Made by a program: the position numbers and the translations under genes | The notes under the pieces: model-generated | What the model was told of the DNA's origin: nothing | Databases searched by the model: none | The model's input: the letters and a program-made list of their open reading frames with translations, nothing else | Source: Pseudomonadales bacterium | GTDB lineage: Bacteria > Pseudomonadota > Gammaproteobacteria > Pseudomonadales > IMCC2047 | Assembly: GCA_024234615.1 (NCBI GenBank) | Contig: JACKNY010000001.1 | Coordinates: forward strand, 124,001-188,000 | DNA length: 64,000 nt | Direction: 5' to 3' | In this document: piece by piece, positions 17,697 to 27,500 of the stretch | How positions within the stretch are numbered: the stretch's first letter is position 1 | Layout: every line of letters starts with the position of its first letter

Positions 17697-17753
17697 CTAG
17701 CTTTGCTAAAGCCCGATTCATTAATTTTTTCGCAATAACCTTCTAAGAGCTAT

Positions 17754-18749
17754 ATGTCTTCCCAGCCTACCAAAACCATGCAAGTGATTGAAATACGCGA
17801 ACCGGGCGCTGCCGAGGTATTGCAGCTCGGAACGAGAGCTGTTCCTGAGCTAGATCAGCAGGAAGTCTTGATTAAAGTGCATGCTTCCGGAGTGAACAGG
17901 CCGGATGTGGTGCAACGAATGGGACATTACCCGCCACCGCCAGGCGCTAGCGATATACCGGGCTTGGAAGTAGCAGGTGAGGTGGTGGCGCTTGGCCCGA
18001 AGGTCGAGCGTTATCGTATTGGCGACCGGGTTTGTGCATTGGTGACGGGTGGTGGTTATGCGGAGTACGTGAATGCACACGAACGGCTGACATTACCAGT
18101 GCCAAAAGGTTTTAGTTTTAACGAAGCGGCCGGATTGCCGGAAACTTTTTTTACGGTTTGGCACAATCTGTTTCAGCGCGCTGGTTTAAAACCCGGAGAA
18201 ACCTGTTTGATTCACGGCGGCAGCAGCGGCATTGGCACAGCTGCAATTCAAATAGCGAGCAGGATGGGTGCCAAAGTATACACGACAGCAGGTAGTGCGG
18301 AGAAGTGCGCTACCTGTATACAGCTTGGCGCAACACTTGCTATCAACTATCGTGAGCAGGATTTTGTCGCAGCATTAAAAGCCCAAGATTTAAAAATGGA
18401 CGTGATTCTGGATATGGTCGGTGGTGATTATATCCAACGTAATATGAAGGCGGCAGCACTGGAAGGAAGAATCGTCTCCATAGCGTTTCTCTCAGGTGCC
18501 AAGGCGGAGGTTAACTTTAATCCCTTGTTATTGAAGCGCTTAACGCTAATGGGTTCAACGCTGAGATCGCAATCTGTAGTCATTAAGGCGAGTATCGCGC
18601 AAGAACTGGAATCACGTATTTGGCCTCTGCTTGAAACCGCCCAAATCAAGCCAGTGATTGATTCAGTGTACCCATTATTGGCAGCGCCTGAGGCGCATCA
18701 ACGTATGGAATCCGGCGCTCACATTGGCAAAATTATTCTTTCGGTTTAG
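17754..18749 (+). CDS. NAD(P)H:quinone oxidoreductase, PIG3 (TIGR02824) family
   Basis: 331 residues, zinc-independent MDR superfamily. A GroES-like N-terminal domain carries VHASGVNRPDVVQRMGHYPPPPGASD, the PIG3 signature, followed by a Rossmann domain with CLIHGGSSGIGTAAIQIA near 155. It reduces quinones with NADPH in characterised homologues. An internal Met at 17778 is an alternative start. Its last 17 bases overlap the 3' end of the convergent nnrS gene. Confidence 0.92.
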   Translation: MSSQPTKTMQVIEIREPGAAEVLQLGTRAVPELDQQEVLIKVHASGVNRPDVVQRMGHYPPPPGASDIPGLEVAGEVVALGPKVERYRIGDRVCALVTGGGYAEYVNAHERLTLPVPKGFSFNEAAGLPETFFTVWHNLFQRAGLKPGETCLIHGGSSGIGTAAIQIASRMGAKVYTTAGSAEKCATCIQLGATLAINYREQDFVAALKAQDLKMDVILDMVGGDYIQRNMKAAALEGRIVSIAFLSGAKAEVNFNPLLLKRLTLMGSTLRSQSVVIKASIAQELESRIWPLLETAQIKPVIDSVYPLLAAPEAHQRMESGAHIGKIILSV

Positions 18750-19905
18750 TGGTTTTTCGCCCCGCTGAATCTGGAATGAGCTGACACGCGGGATAAAAGC
18801 TGTAGAGAAAAAGTGTAAATGCCAGCGCCCAGGAAATCGCCGACAACCAGAGTAAATATTCACTATAGGCTTGTGCTGAATAGGCTGCTAACCTAAACGC
18901 TAAAGCAATGAACAGCGCACTTTGAATTCCCCATAATACAGCCTGATTGACCTGATCTTGAGTGCCCCGTATTCCGCTTACTCTAATCAGCATAGTTAAG
19001 GTGATAACGCCAATACCGCCCAGGGTAATGGCATGTAGTGCATCCTGCGAGCTGAGCACAATGTCGAGTCTGGCGCAGGCCAGTAAAGCGAACCCTGCCG
19101 CTAGCCAAAAATAGCCTAAGTGCAGTGGCCATAAAGTAAGTGCGTGGCGAATCTCCAAGCTGCGCCAAAGTGATAGTCGCAATAACAGAACCACAGATAA
19201 TGCCAGCGCAGGAATTGCTTGCCAAAATGGTGCGATGGGCAGCAGCTCAAATAACATCAGCAGAAGAGCGAGTGCCATACAGATGGTTTCGTAAGTAGGT
19301 TGAAAAGGAATTCTGACATCCTTGCCCTGCTCGCGCAATGCACCAATGGTGGCCGGAGGAATCAGGCGACCACCCATAATGATGATAAATAGAGTGACCA
19401 GGTAAATCAGGATATAGATCATTTGATAGGCGGCAACGAAATTTTGAATATAAATAAGTGCATAAAAAATAGTTGCCAAGGAGCCGAGACACCAAAAAAT
19501 AATACTAAACATTTGGTTGCGAAGGCGTTTTGCCGCCTTAAATTTGGTACTGACTAGCCAGCTCAGCGCCAGTGGAAAAGCTGCTGCGACTAGCGCTACC
19601 ATCGCCGCTGGCAGCCCTGCATCCATGAGCCAGATCAAACGCCCCATTAGCCAAAGCAGCAAGAGGCCAAATAATCTGGCTGGAGAAATCTGGGTGACCA
19701 GATAGCCTGCAATGACGAGTAGGACATAGCCAAAAATCATCTCTTGAGCGTGCCAAAGTCCGAGAGTCAATAATCTCGGTGGCTCCAATAAACCATAACG
19801 AAAGAAAAGTAGGAGCAAAGGAGAAATGATGGCCTGCAGAGCAGCGGCTGCGAAGAAAATACGATAGGCGTTACCTTTGCCGCTCAGTGGCTTGGGCTGT
19901 TTCAT
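18733..19905 (-). CDS. nnrS: NnrS family haem/copper membrane protein
   Basis: About 12 transmembrane segments, 390 residues from the ATG at 19905 (a TTG at 19938 could add 11 residues). NnrS hallmarks: FRYGLLEPPRLLTLGLWHAQEMIFGYV near the start with the conserved WHAQEM histidine, MGGRLIPP, and HALTLGGIGVITLTMLIRVSGIRG-type segments near residue 295. NnrS proteins protect denitrifiers from nitric oxide, probably by keeping the iron pool from being trapped as dinitrosyl complexes. This fits the nor genes at the right end. No clear FNR/Dnr box was seen upstream. Confidence 0.92.
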   Translation of the reverse strand: MKQPKPLSGKGNAYRIFFAAAALQAIISPLLLLFFRYGLLEPPRLLTLGLWHAQEMIFGYVLLVIAGYLVTQISPARLFGLLLLWLMGRLIWLMDAGLPAAMVALVAAAFPLALSWLVSTKFKAAKRLRNQMFSIIFWCLGSLATIFYALIYIQNFVAAYQMIYILIYLVTLFIIIMGGRLIPPATIGALREQGKDVRIPFQPTYETICMALALLLMLFELLPIAPFWQAIPALALSVVLLLRLSLWRSLEIRHALTLWPLHLGYFWLAAGFALLACARLDIVLSSQDALHAITLGGIGVITLTMLIRVSGIRGTQDQVNQAVLWGIQSALFIALAFRLAAYSAQAYSEYLLWLSAISWALAFTLFLYSFYPACQLIPDSAGRKTTKPKE

Positions 19906-20160
19906 AGCGATGCTGTGAAAGAAGATAATTGGCGGCAATTTGTAGTGCTAATAATCAGGGTGTCCTTCCAGCTATCGATAATCATACGCGATTATAGTGT
20001 GTTGAGCTGAGATGGTGCCAATTATCTCGTGTGAAATTCTTGTGAAGTTAAGGGGTTTGGCGAATATGGGTGTACTTGCATAAGCTGAACAACTTTGCTA
20101 CAAAAGCGCTTTGCAGTTGCTGATGTTAATCTAAAGTAGCGCAGCAGGGAGTGCTGTAAT

Positions 20161-22344
20161 ATGAACATAATACAGCTTCGCCAAACCCTTCTCCTGGTAC
20201 TGTTGCTCAACAGTACCCTTCTCTTTGCCGAGATTCAGCTGCAGGCTCCTTCAGAAGTGGGAGCGAGTTCGGCGGTGGCCGTATCCTGGCAAGGCTTAAG
20301 CGATGAAAGAGATTTTGTCACTATCGTTCCGAAGGGTGAAGCGGAAGGCAAATATAAAAAATACCAGTATGTCCGCAAAGCTGGCGCTATCACTTTGATT
20401 GCGCCAGATAAACCCGGTGAATATGAAGTCCGCTATCTGAGTGCGAGCAGCCCCTATACTACCTTGGGCCGTAGCGCTTTAAGAGTCATTGAAGTGACGG
20501 CGACAATTAGTGCGCCTGTCACAGCCGTTGCGGGCTCTGAATTTAGCTTTAGCTGGACTGGCCCGGACAATCCGCAAGACTTTGTAACGCTGGTGCCGAG
20601 TAATACCCCAGATAAAAAATATAAAAATTATCAGTACACCAAAAAAGGCAGCCAACTTAAACTGCGCGCGCCTGACGAACCGGGCCATTATGAACTGCGT
20701 TATTTGCTGGGAAGTTCGCTCAGGAGTATCGCGAAGACACCAATTGAAGTGATGGCCACCCGTGCAAAAGTAAGTGCCCCCAGTCAGGTAACGGCGGGAT
20801 CTGAATTTTCCGTTGCCTGGGATGGCCCCAATAATGCGCAGGACTTTATTACGTTGGTTGAGCAAGGTGCGCCAGACAAGACCTACAAGCGGTACAAATA
20901 CACTAAATCCGGCAATCCGGTCGTACTTGTTGCGCCGGATCAACCCGGTGCTTATGAGGTTCGTTACTTAACGGGTGCGTCGAGTTACACGCTGGCCAGC
21001 GATGAAATTCAGGTCATTACTACCAGCGCTAGCCTGAGTGCACCGGAGGAAGTCGTTGCTGGTGCTAGCGTTAAGGTGGGCTGGCAAGGACCGAATAACC
21101 AGCAGGATTTTATTACTATCGTTGAGCGCGCTGCTGACGAAAAAAAGTACGGTGTCTATCGTTATACTCATCGTGGAAACCCTGTTGCAATACAGGTACC
21201 CGAAACGCCGGGTGACTATGAGTTTCGGTATTTGACAGGGGGGTCTTATATCACTTTGGCACAGCGTGCCGTGAAGGTGTTGCCCGCGAGTGCTAGCTTA
21301 AAAGTACCAGCGAGTATTGAACTCGGTCAGCCTGTGCCAGTGAGCTGGGAAGGTCCAGGCAATAATCAAGATTTCCTAATGATCGTAACGGCAGGCAGTG
21401 CGACTAACCGAGACGGCCCTTATGCTTATGTGCGTCGAGGCAAACATTTACGTATCGCTTCGCCTGCGCAGCCGGGGGACTATGAAGTTCGTTATGTGAC
21501 GGGTGAACTGAAGCACACGCTGGCGCGTTCGAGTTTGCGGGTGACGCCCTCTAGCGCTCCAGGGACGCTGCAGGTTTTACCTGCCCAGGAGTCTGGCGAC
21601 GAGGTTAACAGTATGTCTGCAATCGCCGTGATTCTGGATGCCTCTGGCAGTATGCTACAGCGCATAGAAGGCAAGCGTCGCATTGACGTTGCTCGTGAAG
21701 CTTTGCTGCAATTGACACAAGAGGTATTACCGGACAATACGCCTTTTGCGCTGCGCGTATTTGGTCATCGTGAGAAGGACAGCTGTCGTACAGACTTGGA
21801 AATTCCACTTGGCCCGCTGAATAAAGCTTCGGTCAAACAAAAAATAGCCTCTATCAATGCGATGAATTTGGCGAAGACGCCTATCGCTGATGCGCTTCAA
21901 AAGGCGGTTGCTGATCTGGCACAAGCCACGAAAGAAAGAATTATTCTGCTCATTACGGACGGCGAGGAAACCTGTGATGGTGACCCTGCGCAAGCGATAA
22001 AAAGCATCAATGACGCGGGTTACAAAGTGCAGGTGAACATTGTGGGTTTTGCTATTGATGAACTGATGTTGCGCGAAACCTTTCAAGAGTGGGCCCGGTT
22101 GGGTAATGGGCGCTACTTCGATGCGCCTAATGCAGCGCAATTAGCGGAGAGCTTGCGGCAGTCGATGGAATTATCCTATGAAGTTATTGATCAGGATAAC
22201 CACTTGGTTGGCGCAGGTATTGTTGGTGGTCCGCCAATCAAATTGTTGCCAGGTAATTACCGGCTTAAATTACTGGGCCACTCACCTAAGATTTTTGAAG
22301 ATATTCAGATTGAAGCTGAAAAATTAAAAATATTTAACCTGTAA
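20161..22344 (+). CDS. Exported VWA protein with five tandem Ig-like repeats
   Basis: 727 residues with a signal peptide (LLLVLLLNSTLLFA). Five repeats of about 88 residues follow (approx. 25-110, 113-198, 202-286, 290-374, 378-462). Each has a W-x-G-P/L-x-N/D-x-x-DF core, a K-Y-x-x-Y-x-Y step and closes with PG-x-YE-x-RY. A von Willebrand A domain (about 485-665) then begins with an intact metal site ILDASGSM (D493) and LLITDGEET. About 60 C-terminal residues remain. The architecture suggests a periplasmic or surface adhesin/scaffold. Downstream Yip1-like and DUF4870 genes follow at 14 and about 96 bp and may form an operon. Confidence 0.85.
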   Translation: MNIIQLRQTLLLVLLLNSTLLFAEIQLQAPSEVGASSAVAVSWQGLSDERDFVTIVPKGEAEGKYKKYQYVRKAGAITLIAPDKPGEYEVRYLSASSPYTTLGRSALRVIEVTATISAPVTAVAGSEFSFSWTGPDNPQDFVTLVPSNTPDKKYKNYQYTKKGSQLKLRAPDEPGHYELRYLLGSSLRSIAKTPIEVMATRAKVSAPSQVTAGSEFSVAWDGPNNAQDFITLVEQGAPDKTYKRYKYTKSGNPVVLVAPDQPGAYEVRYLTGASSYTLASDEIQVITTSASLSAPEEVVAGASVKVGWQGPNNQQDFITIVERAADEKKYGVYRYTHRGNPVAIQVPETPGDYEFRYLTGGSYITLAQRAVKVLPASASLKVPASIELGQPVPVSWEGPGNNQDFLMIVTAGSATNRDGPYAYVRRGKHLRIASPAQPGDYEVRYVTGELKHTLARSSLRVTPSSAPGTLQVLPAQESGDEVNSMSAIAVILDASGSMLQRIEGKRRIDVAREALLQLTQEVLPDNTPFALRVFGHREKDSCRTDLEIPLGPLNKASVKQKIASINAMNLAKTPIADALQKAVADLAQATKERIILLITDGEETCDGDPAQAIKSINDAGYKVQVNIVGFAIDELMLRETFQEWARLGNGRYFDAPNAAQLAESLRQSMELSYEVIDQDNHLVGAGIVGGPPIKLLPGNYRLKLLGHSPKIFEDIQIEAEKLKIFNL

Positions 22345-22358
22345 GGGGGGAAAGGGTA

Positions 22359-23162
22359 ATGGCACAGAACGAGAACGAAAAAGAAGAAGCAAAAGGTTTT
22401 GATTTGTCGAGGGTGATTGAGGATGCGAAATCGGTCATTACGCAACCGGTAGAGTTTTACCGCGCCATGCCACAAATTGGAGGCTTTACTGAACCCTGTA
22501 TATTCTTGGCGGTCATGGCCGTGTTGATGGGTGCTATGACAGCGGTGCTATCTTTGTTCGGGCTTGGCCATATCGGTGCAATGGCAATCGGCTTTAGCTC
22601 ATTATTCCTATTCCCCATTATGGCGCTGATCGGTAGTTTTATCGGCGCATTGATTATGTTTGTCATTTGGAAACTGATGGGTTCGACCAAGGACTATGAA
22701 GCGGCCTATCGCTGTGTTTCTTATGCCAGTGTCATCTACCTTATCATGCCTCTGGTCGGCTGGATTCCCTACCTCGGTACCATCGTTAGTTTGGGCCTGG
22801 GCATGTACCTGATGTATATCGCAACGATGGAAGTGCATGGGATTAAACAGCAAACTGCACAAACGGCGATAGGTATTTTGGCGGCGGTACTTTTGCTGAT
22901 GCAGCTTTCGGGTGAATATAACGCGCGTAATTATCAGGCAAAAATGGAAGCTGTCGGCGAGAAATGGCAAAAGAGCGCTGAAGAGGCTAGTAAAACCTTT
23001 GAAAAAATGGCCAAAAAAGGCGAAGACATGACACCTGAAGAAGCGGGCAAAGCGCTTGGTGAGTTTTTAAAGGGGATGTCGGAAGCGATGCCTGAAGATG
23101 TGAAAAGGAAAATGGAAGAGGCGGCTGCAGAAGCTGAAGCTGAAGTTAAGTCAAATGAATAG
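22359..23162 (+). CDS. Yip1-domain membrane protein
   Basis: 267 residues. An N-terminal acidic/basic leader is followed by VITQPVEFYRAMPQIGGFTEP, the typical opening of bacterial Yip1 (PF04893) proteins, then about five membrane segments (residues 45-190). The C-terminal ~75 residues are charged and helical (Lys/Glu/Ala-rich) and probably form a cytoplasmic amphipathic or coiled-coil tail. GGGGGAAAGGG just before the ATG is a strong ribosome site. Function unknown; it sits 14 bp behind the VWA gene. Confidence 0.85.
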   Translation: MAQNENEKEEAKGFDLSRVIEDAKSVITQPVEFYRAMPQIGGFTEPCIFLAVMAVLMGAMTAVLSLFGLGHIGAMAIGFSSLFLFPIMALIGSFIGALIMFVIWKLMGSTKDYEAAYRCVSYASVIYLIMPLVGWIPYLGTIVSLGLGMYLMYIATMEVHGIKQQTAQTAIGILAAVLLLMQLSGEYNARNYQAKMEAVGEKWQKSAEEASKTFEKMAKKGEDMTPEEAGKALGEFLKGMSEAMPEDVKRKMEEAAAEAEAEVKSNE

Positions 23163-23258
23163 ATTATGGTCAATGATGCTGTTAAAGATGGTAGCGATGG
23201 AAGGCTACGGGAGATGACTAAGCAAGATGAAAAACCAATATAACCAGTGGTACTGTCG

Positions 23259-23597
23259 ATGACGAAAGATGAAAAAAACTGGGGCATGTTTTGTCATATG
23301 GCGGTCTTTGCCGGTTTCGTTTTCCCCTTTGGAAACCTGATCGCCCCGCTGGTTTTATGGTTAATGAAAAAGGATGAAATGCCTTTCGTCGACTATAACG
23401 GCAAAGAAGTCCTTAATTTTCAGCTTACCTTGTTGATCGCTGTACTTATTAGCTGGTTGCTGGTAGTTGTTGTTATCGGAATTTTCTTGCTCGCAGCGCT
23501 TGGGGTTTTTGCGCTGGTGGTAACCATTATCGGGCTCATTAAAGCCAGCCAGGGTGAATACTATCGCTATCCTTTAACGATTCGATTTATTAAATAG
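23259..23597 (+). CDS. DUF4870 (Tic20-like) small membrane protein
   Basis: 112 residues from the ATG at 23259; an in-frame GTG at 23247 is possible. The opening KDEKNWGMFCHMAVFAGFVFPFGNLIAPLVLWLMKKDEMPFVDYNGKEVLNFQ matches DUF4870 in pieces, with three hydrophobic helices and the conserved N-F-Q before the second. Function unknown. Third member of the VWA/Yip1 gene group. The 240 bp that follow hold no gene. Confidence 0.88.
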   Translation: MTKDEKNWGMFCHMAVFAGFVFPFGNLIAPLVLWLMKKDEMPFVDYNGKEVLNFQLTLLIAVLISWLLVVVVIGIFLLAALGVFALVVTIIGLIKASQGEYYRYPLTIRFIK

Positions 23598-23837
23598 AGC
23601 GCGTGTCAATGCAGCGCACAAATGTGCCAATTGCAACCTTGTCATGGTGCAGCAAACGGCTTCAAATGACGGTTTCAAGCTTTCTCCGATCCCCCCAGAC
23701 CCATCAGATAGCCCGAATCCTAGGTTTTAACGGCAATAGCTGGATAATAGTAACGGTAACTGGATAAGGCCTCCTTTCTTGTTTGGGTATCATGGCGAAG
23801 ACAAAATGCAATAAATGCCGTGAATCGGGAGGAATTG

Positions 23838-26192
23838 ATGTTTACCAAAAAATCTAAAAGCGAGTCAATCGCTCAATGGCAGCGATCACATTTAGCTGTG
23901 ATGGTCTGTTGTTTGGCATCGGGACAGTTTGCTGCTCCTTTGCTCTATGCTGACGGAAAATCCAGTGCCATCGAAGAAATAGTCGTCACTGCCCGCAAAC
24001 GGGAAGAAAATTTACAGGAAACCCCCATCTCCATCACCGCCTTCACTTCGCGGTCGCTGGAAGCATTGCAGGTGGATAATATCTCACAAATATCCAACGC
24101 AACACCGGGGCTGACCTTTGATTCAAGTACACCAATTTCCGGTAGCCGGGTTTCTTCTTCCATATTCATACGCGGTATTGGGCAAACCGATTTCACACTA
24201 GTCAGTGACCCGGGTGTTGGTCTCTATCTGGACGGTGTCTATATCGCTCGTTCAGTGGGCGGAGTGCTGGATGTCGTCGATGTTGAGCGAGTAGAAGTGT
24301 TGCGGGGGCCGCAAGGCACACTTTTTGGTAAAAACACTATTGGTGGTGCGATCAACATTACATCACAACGTGCTGGAGAAGAATTTGCCGGTGAGGTCGA
24401 GATAAAAACCGGAACCGATGATCGTTTTGATTTTAAAGCCACAGTGGATATTCCCTTTACCACGAATTTTCGTGGTAAGTTTTCCTATGCCAACCTCAAC
24501 CAGGATGGCAATGTAAAGAATTTAAATGGCGGCAAGGACCTGAACGACACCGATGCTCAGGTTTTTCATGCGCGTTTGGATTTTGAGCCGACGGAATCGT
24601 TGTCCATGATGCTAACGGCCGATTGGACAGATCGTGATGAACAGGCACAGGCGCAACGTTTGTTGTCCTTTGAGCCGACCGCCGATTTAGTCGGTGTTGC
24701 CCTGAACGATGCCGTCGCTGCGGTCGTTCCGGGCTTTGATATCGGCGACTATACCTGTTTGGGCACCAGTGCCGCGGCCCAGGCGCTGACGGCGGATGAT
24801 TGTAATAGTCCTTTCGTGACCCGTTCAGGTTCCAACACGCCTTCAGATGCTGAGGTAAAAGGCACCTCATTCACTTTCGCCTATGATTTTGGTGTGGTCA
24901 CTTTTAAATCGGTGACAGGGTACCGAGAGTTTGATGCACTGTTTGCGCGTGATACCGATAACTCGCCCTACGTATTGGTTGAGACGATCGATACCATGGA
25001 TCAAGAACAGTTTAGCCAGGAATTTCAGCTCAGCGGTACGGGGTTCAATGATCGCCTGAACTGGTTGCTCGGATACTATCATTTTGAAGAAGAGGGAAAT
25101 AATCGTAATGATGTGATTACCTCTACTTTCTACCTCAAGAGCGGTGGCGACATTGACAACGACAGCGATGCTTTCTTTGGTCAGGTCACCTTTGATATTA
25201 ACGATCGCTGGTCGGTTACCGCTGGTTTACGTAAAACCGACGAAACCAAGAGTTTTACCCCGGATCAATTTGTGACCGTCGATCCCAGTGGTAATTTGGC
25301 GATGACATTTCTGGATAATACCCTGCAGTTCGCCAAGGTAGTTCGTGGCCAGTTACCCACAGTTGCTGAGTTCGATTTAGTGCCGAATCAAAAATTTGAG
25401 CGAGATTTCGATGAGACCACGGGGTTATTGAGTGTCGATTTTAAAGCCACGCAAGATCTGCTTATTTATGCATCCTATGCCACTGGCTTTAAGAGTGGTG
25501 GCTTTAATCAGCGTATACCACCACCGGGTGTGCTGGAGCCGATCAACTATGAGCCGGAAACCTCCGCGACCTATGAGTTGGGGTGGAAATGGACGAACCA
25601 GGCCAGCACGTTGCGTATTAACGGGAGCTACTATTTTACCGAGTATGAGGATTTGCAGGTGAATGTCTTTGCGGGAGTCGCACCCACCACCCTGAATGCG
25701 GTAGAAGCGGAAATTCAGGGCTATGAAATTGAGTTATTAGCGAATCCTATCGAGGCGTTGAGTATCAGTGCAAATATCGCTTATATCGACGCTGAGTATA
25801 CTAAAGCGCCAGGAGCTATTCCCGGTGCGCGCACCATTAATAAAAATGATAAATTCCCTAATACCCCTGAATTTACGGCCTTTGTCGGTGTTGACTACAC
25901 TTGGGAGCTGGCAGCGGGTGAACTGACACTGCATACGGATTGGTCTTACCGCGACGAGGTGCAGAACAATACGATCAATTCACCCCAAATTGAACAGGAT
26001 GCCCTGAACCTGTTTAACGCCGCTCTGATTTATCGTACGGGTGAGCACTGGCAATTTGCCTTTTCCGGCCGTAATTTGAGCGATGAAACCTATATCATCA
26101 CCGGTAACGAGGAACTACCGGGGTTTGGCTATGCGGAAGCTGTGTACGCAAAGGAAAGGGAATGGGCGCTATCGGCTAAATACAGTTTTTAA
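23838..26192 (+). CDS. TonB-dependent outer-membrane receptor
   Basis: 784 residues from the ATG at 23838, chosen because GGGAGG lies 4 bases before it; a GTG at 23820 is unlikely. A signal peptide (to about residue 38) is followed by a TonB box, EEIVVTARKRE (about 46-56), a plug domain with IFIRGIGQTDFTLVSDPGVGLYLDGVY and VEVLRGPQGTLFGKNTIGGAINI in pieces, and a 22-strand-type barrel ending in an aromatic F (WALSAKYSF). This subfamily is common in marine gammaproteobacteria and sphingomonads and takes up diverse organic ligands rather than only siderophores. An AraC-type regulator and a membrane protein follow. Confidence 0.93.
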   Translation: MFTKKSKSESIAQWQRSHLAVMVCCLASGQFAAPLLYADGKSSAIEEIVVTARKREENLQETPISITAFTSRSLEALQVDNISQISNATPGLTFDSSTPISGSRVSSSIFIRGIGQTDFTLVSDPGVGLYLDGVYIARSVGGVLDVVDVERVEVLRGPQGTLFGKNTIGGAINITSQRAGEEFAGEVEIKTGTDDRFDFKATVDIPFTTNFRGKFSYANLNQDGNVKNLNGGKDLNDTDAQVFHARLDFEPTESLSMMLTADWTDRDEQAQAQRLLSFEPTADLVGVALNDAVAAVVPGFDIGDYTCLGTSAAAQALTADDCNSPFVTRSGSNTPSDAEVKGTSFTFAYDFGVVTFKSVTGYREFDALFARDTDNSPYVLVETIDTMDQEQFSQEFQLSGTGFNDRLNWLLGYYHFEEEGNNRNDVITSTFYLKSGGDIDNDSDAFFGQVTFDINDRWSVTAGLRKTDETKSFTPDQFVTVDPSGNLAMTFLDNTLQFAKVVRGQLPTVAEFDLVPNQKFERDFDETTGLLSVDFKATQDLLIYASYATGFKSGGFNQRIPPPGVLEPINYEPETSATYELGWKWTNQASTLRINGSYYFTEYEDLQVNVFAGVAPTTLNAVEAEIQGYEIELLANPIEALSISANIAYIDAEYTKAPGAIPGARTINKNDKFPNTPEFTAFVGVDYTWELAAGELTLHTDWSYRDEVQNNTINSPQIEQDALNLFNAALIYRTGEHWQFAFSGRNLSDETYIITGNEELPGFGYAEAVYAKEREWALSAKYSF

Positions 26193-26215
26193 TTGATTTA
26201 TCAACAGGGACTTGT

Positions 26216-26249
26216 GGCGAACTGAAACCCTTCGGTTCGCCTTTATTTT
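26216..26249 (+). terminator. Rho-independent terminator after the TonB receptor
   Basis: GGCGAACTGAA (26216-26226) pairs with TTCGGTTCGCC (26231-26241), including one G-U pair, around a 4-base loop, followed by TTTATTTT. It separates the receptor from the AraC-type regulator. Confidence 0.85.
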
Positions 26250-26304
26250 CAGGCAAAGCCATTGTGCCTGAGAGCAATTAATGTTGTTATAATACGATCT
26301 AATT

Positions 26305-27309
26305 ATGGTGACAGCACAACATACGCGTATGTATAGCAAGCCTATTCCATTAGAACGCTATAATTGTTTTAGCTCCTCTCGGGTTGAAGAGGTGAGGAAG
26401 GTTGTTACCCATTCATATTGCCCGCATGACTTAGAGCTGGCGCGCTTCGATAATCGCCTAAAGGCCCATTACAACAGTTTTCGCTTGCGGGGGATGTCGC
26501 TTAATTTTCTCTCCTATGGCGCTGATATAGAGATAGTGCCGGGTACCTTCCAGGCGTTTTACATGCTGGAATTCCCGCTGTCTGGCTCGGTTAGTCTTGA
26601 GTATGGTCAGTCCCGCTATAAAACCCAGCCGGGCCTGGGGACCCTGATCTCTCCGCATGAGGCGGTGCGTTCGCGTTGGTCTGCCGATTGCGAGCAGGTG
26701 ATGGTTAAGATTGATCGTAAATCTCTTGAGGGTTATCTGAGTCAGGAGGCTAAAATTATCCTTACCGAGCCTTTGGAGTTTGAGCCGTTAATTGATTTCA
26801 CCAGTGCCAAAGGTGAGTTAATCAAAGACTTTATCCTGATGTTGTTAAAACAGGCTGATAGCTGCCCTGATTTGATTGCACGAAAACAGGTAGCAATAGA
26901 GCTTGAAAGAGTATTTTCAGCACTAATCTTAAATAACCTGGATCATAATTATCGTCAGCAACTGGCAATAGCGGAAAGACCTATTGTTCCTAAAATTGTC
27001 AGTCGGGCTCAGAAATTCATTGAAGATAATTTTGCTGAATGCGTTACGCTGGAAGATATTGTGGAAGCTTCTGGCTGCAGTGAACGAGCACTCTACTCAG
27101 CCTTTAAGCAGTTCCTTGGTATTACTCCGTTGAATTACCTAAAGAATGTACGTTTCGAAAATGTTCGTGCCGGCTTGCAGCAGGCAGGCAACAAAGGCAA
27201 AGTTTCTGAAATCGCCTACCAAAATGGCTTCACCCATATGGGCCGATTTTCCGCCGAGTACATACAACGCTATAACGAAAAACCCTCGGATACACTGCGT
27301 TTTTCTTAA
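26305..27309 (+). CDS. AraC/XylS-family transcriptional regulator
   Basis: 334 residues. An N-terminal AraC-binding-like domain (about 30-200; FYMLEFPLSGSVSLEYG and TLISPHEAVRSRW) of the XylS/FeaR type senses an effector. The C-terminal AraC HTH pair (about 230-330) shows VTLEDIVEASGCSERALYSAFKQ and VSEIAYQNGFTHMGRFSAEY. TATAAT at 26288-26293 is so close to the ATG at 26305 that the message would be almost leaderless; an in-frame ATG at 26329 is the alternative. Position right after the receptor suggests it controls the receptor and/or the following membrane protein. Confidence 0.9.
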   Translation: MVTAQHTRMYSKPIPLERYNCFSSSRVEEVRKVVTHSYCPHDLELARFDNRLKAHYNSFRLRGMSLNFLSYGADIEIVPGTFQAFYMLEFPLSGSVSLEYGQSRYKTQPGLGTLISPHEAVRSRWSADCEQVMVKIDRKSLEGYLSQEAKIILTEPLEFEPLIDFTSAKGELIKDFILMLLKQADSCPDLIARKQVAIELERVFSALILNNLDHNYRQQLAIAERPIVPKIVSRAQKFIEDNFAECVTLEDIVEASGCSERALYSAFKQFLGITPLNYLKNVRFENVRAGLQQAGNKGKVSEIAYQNGFTHMGRFSAEYIQRYNEKPSDTLRFS

Positions 27310-27500
27310 GGAATTATTCAGAGGTTCCTTAAGTATTGAGGGATTCTTGATGAGTCCTTGTTAATCTCGGCTTATCCAGTTAGTACTTCCGCTATCCTAA
27401 TCCTGTGTTTTATCGATCCCGGCGGGGACTGCTGATTGTATGTCGCTGTAAGTCAATGCCATGATTGCTTAAATCCCAATTCGCGGACGAGGAATTTTTG

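Noticed and set aside
20479..20943. 154-codon antisense ORF under the VWA gene
   Set aside because: Shadow of the repetitive sense coding sequence; no start signal and no protein family.
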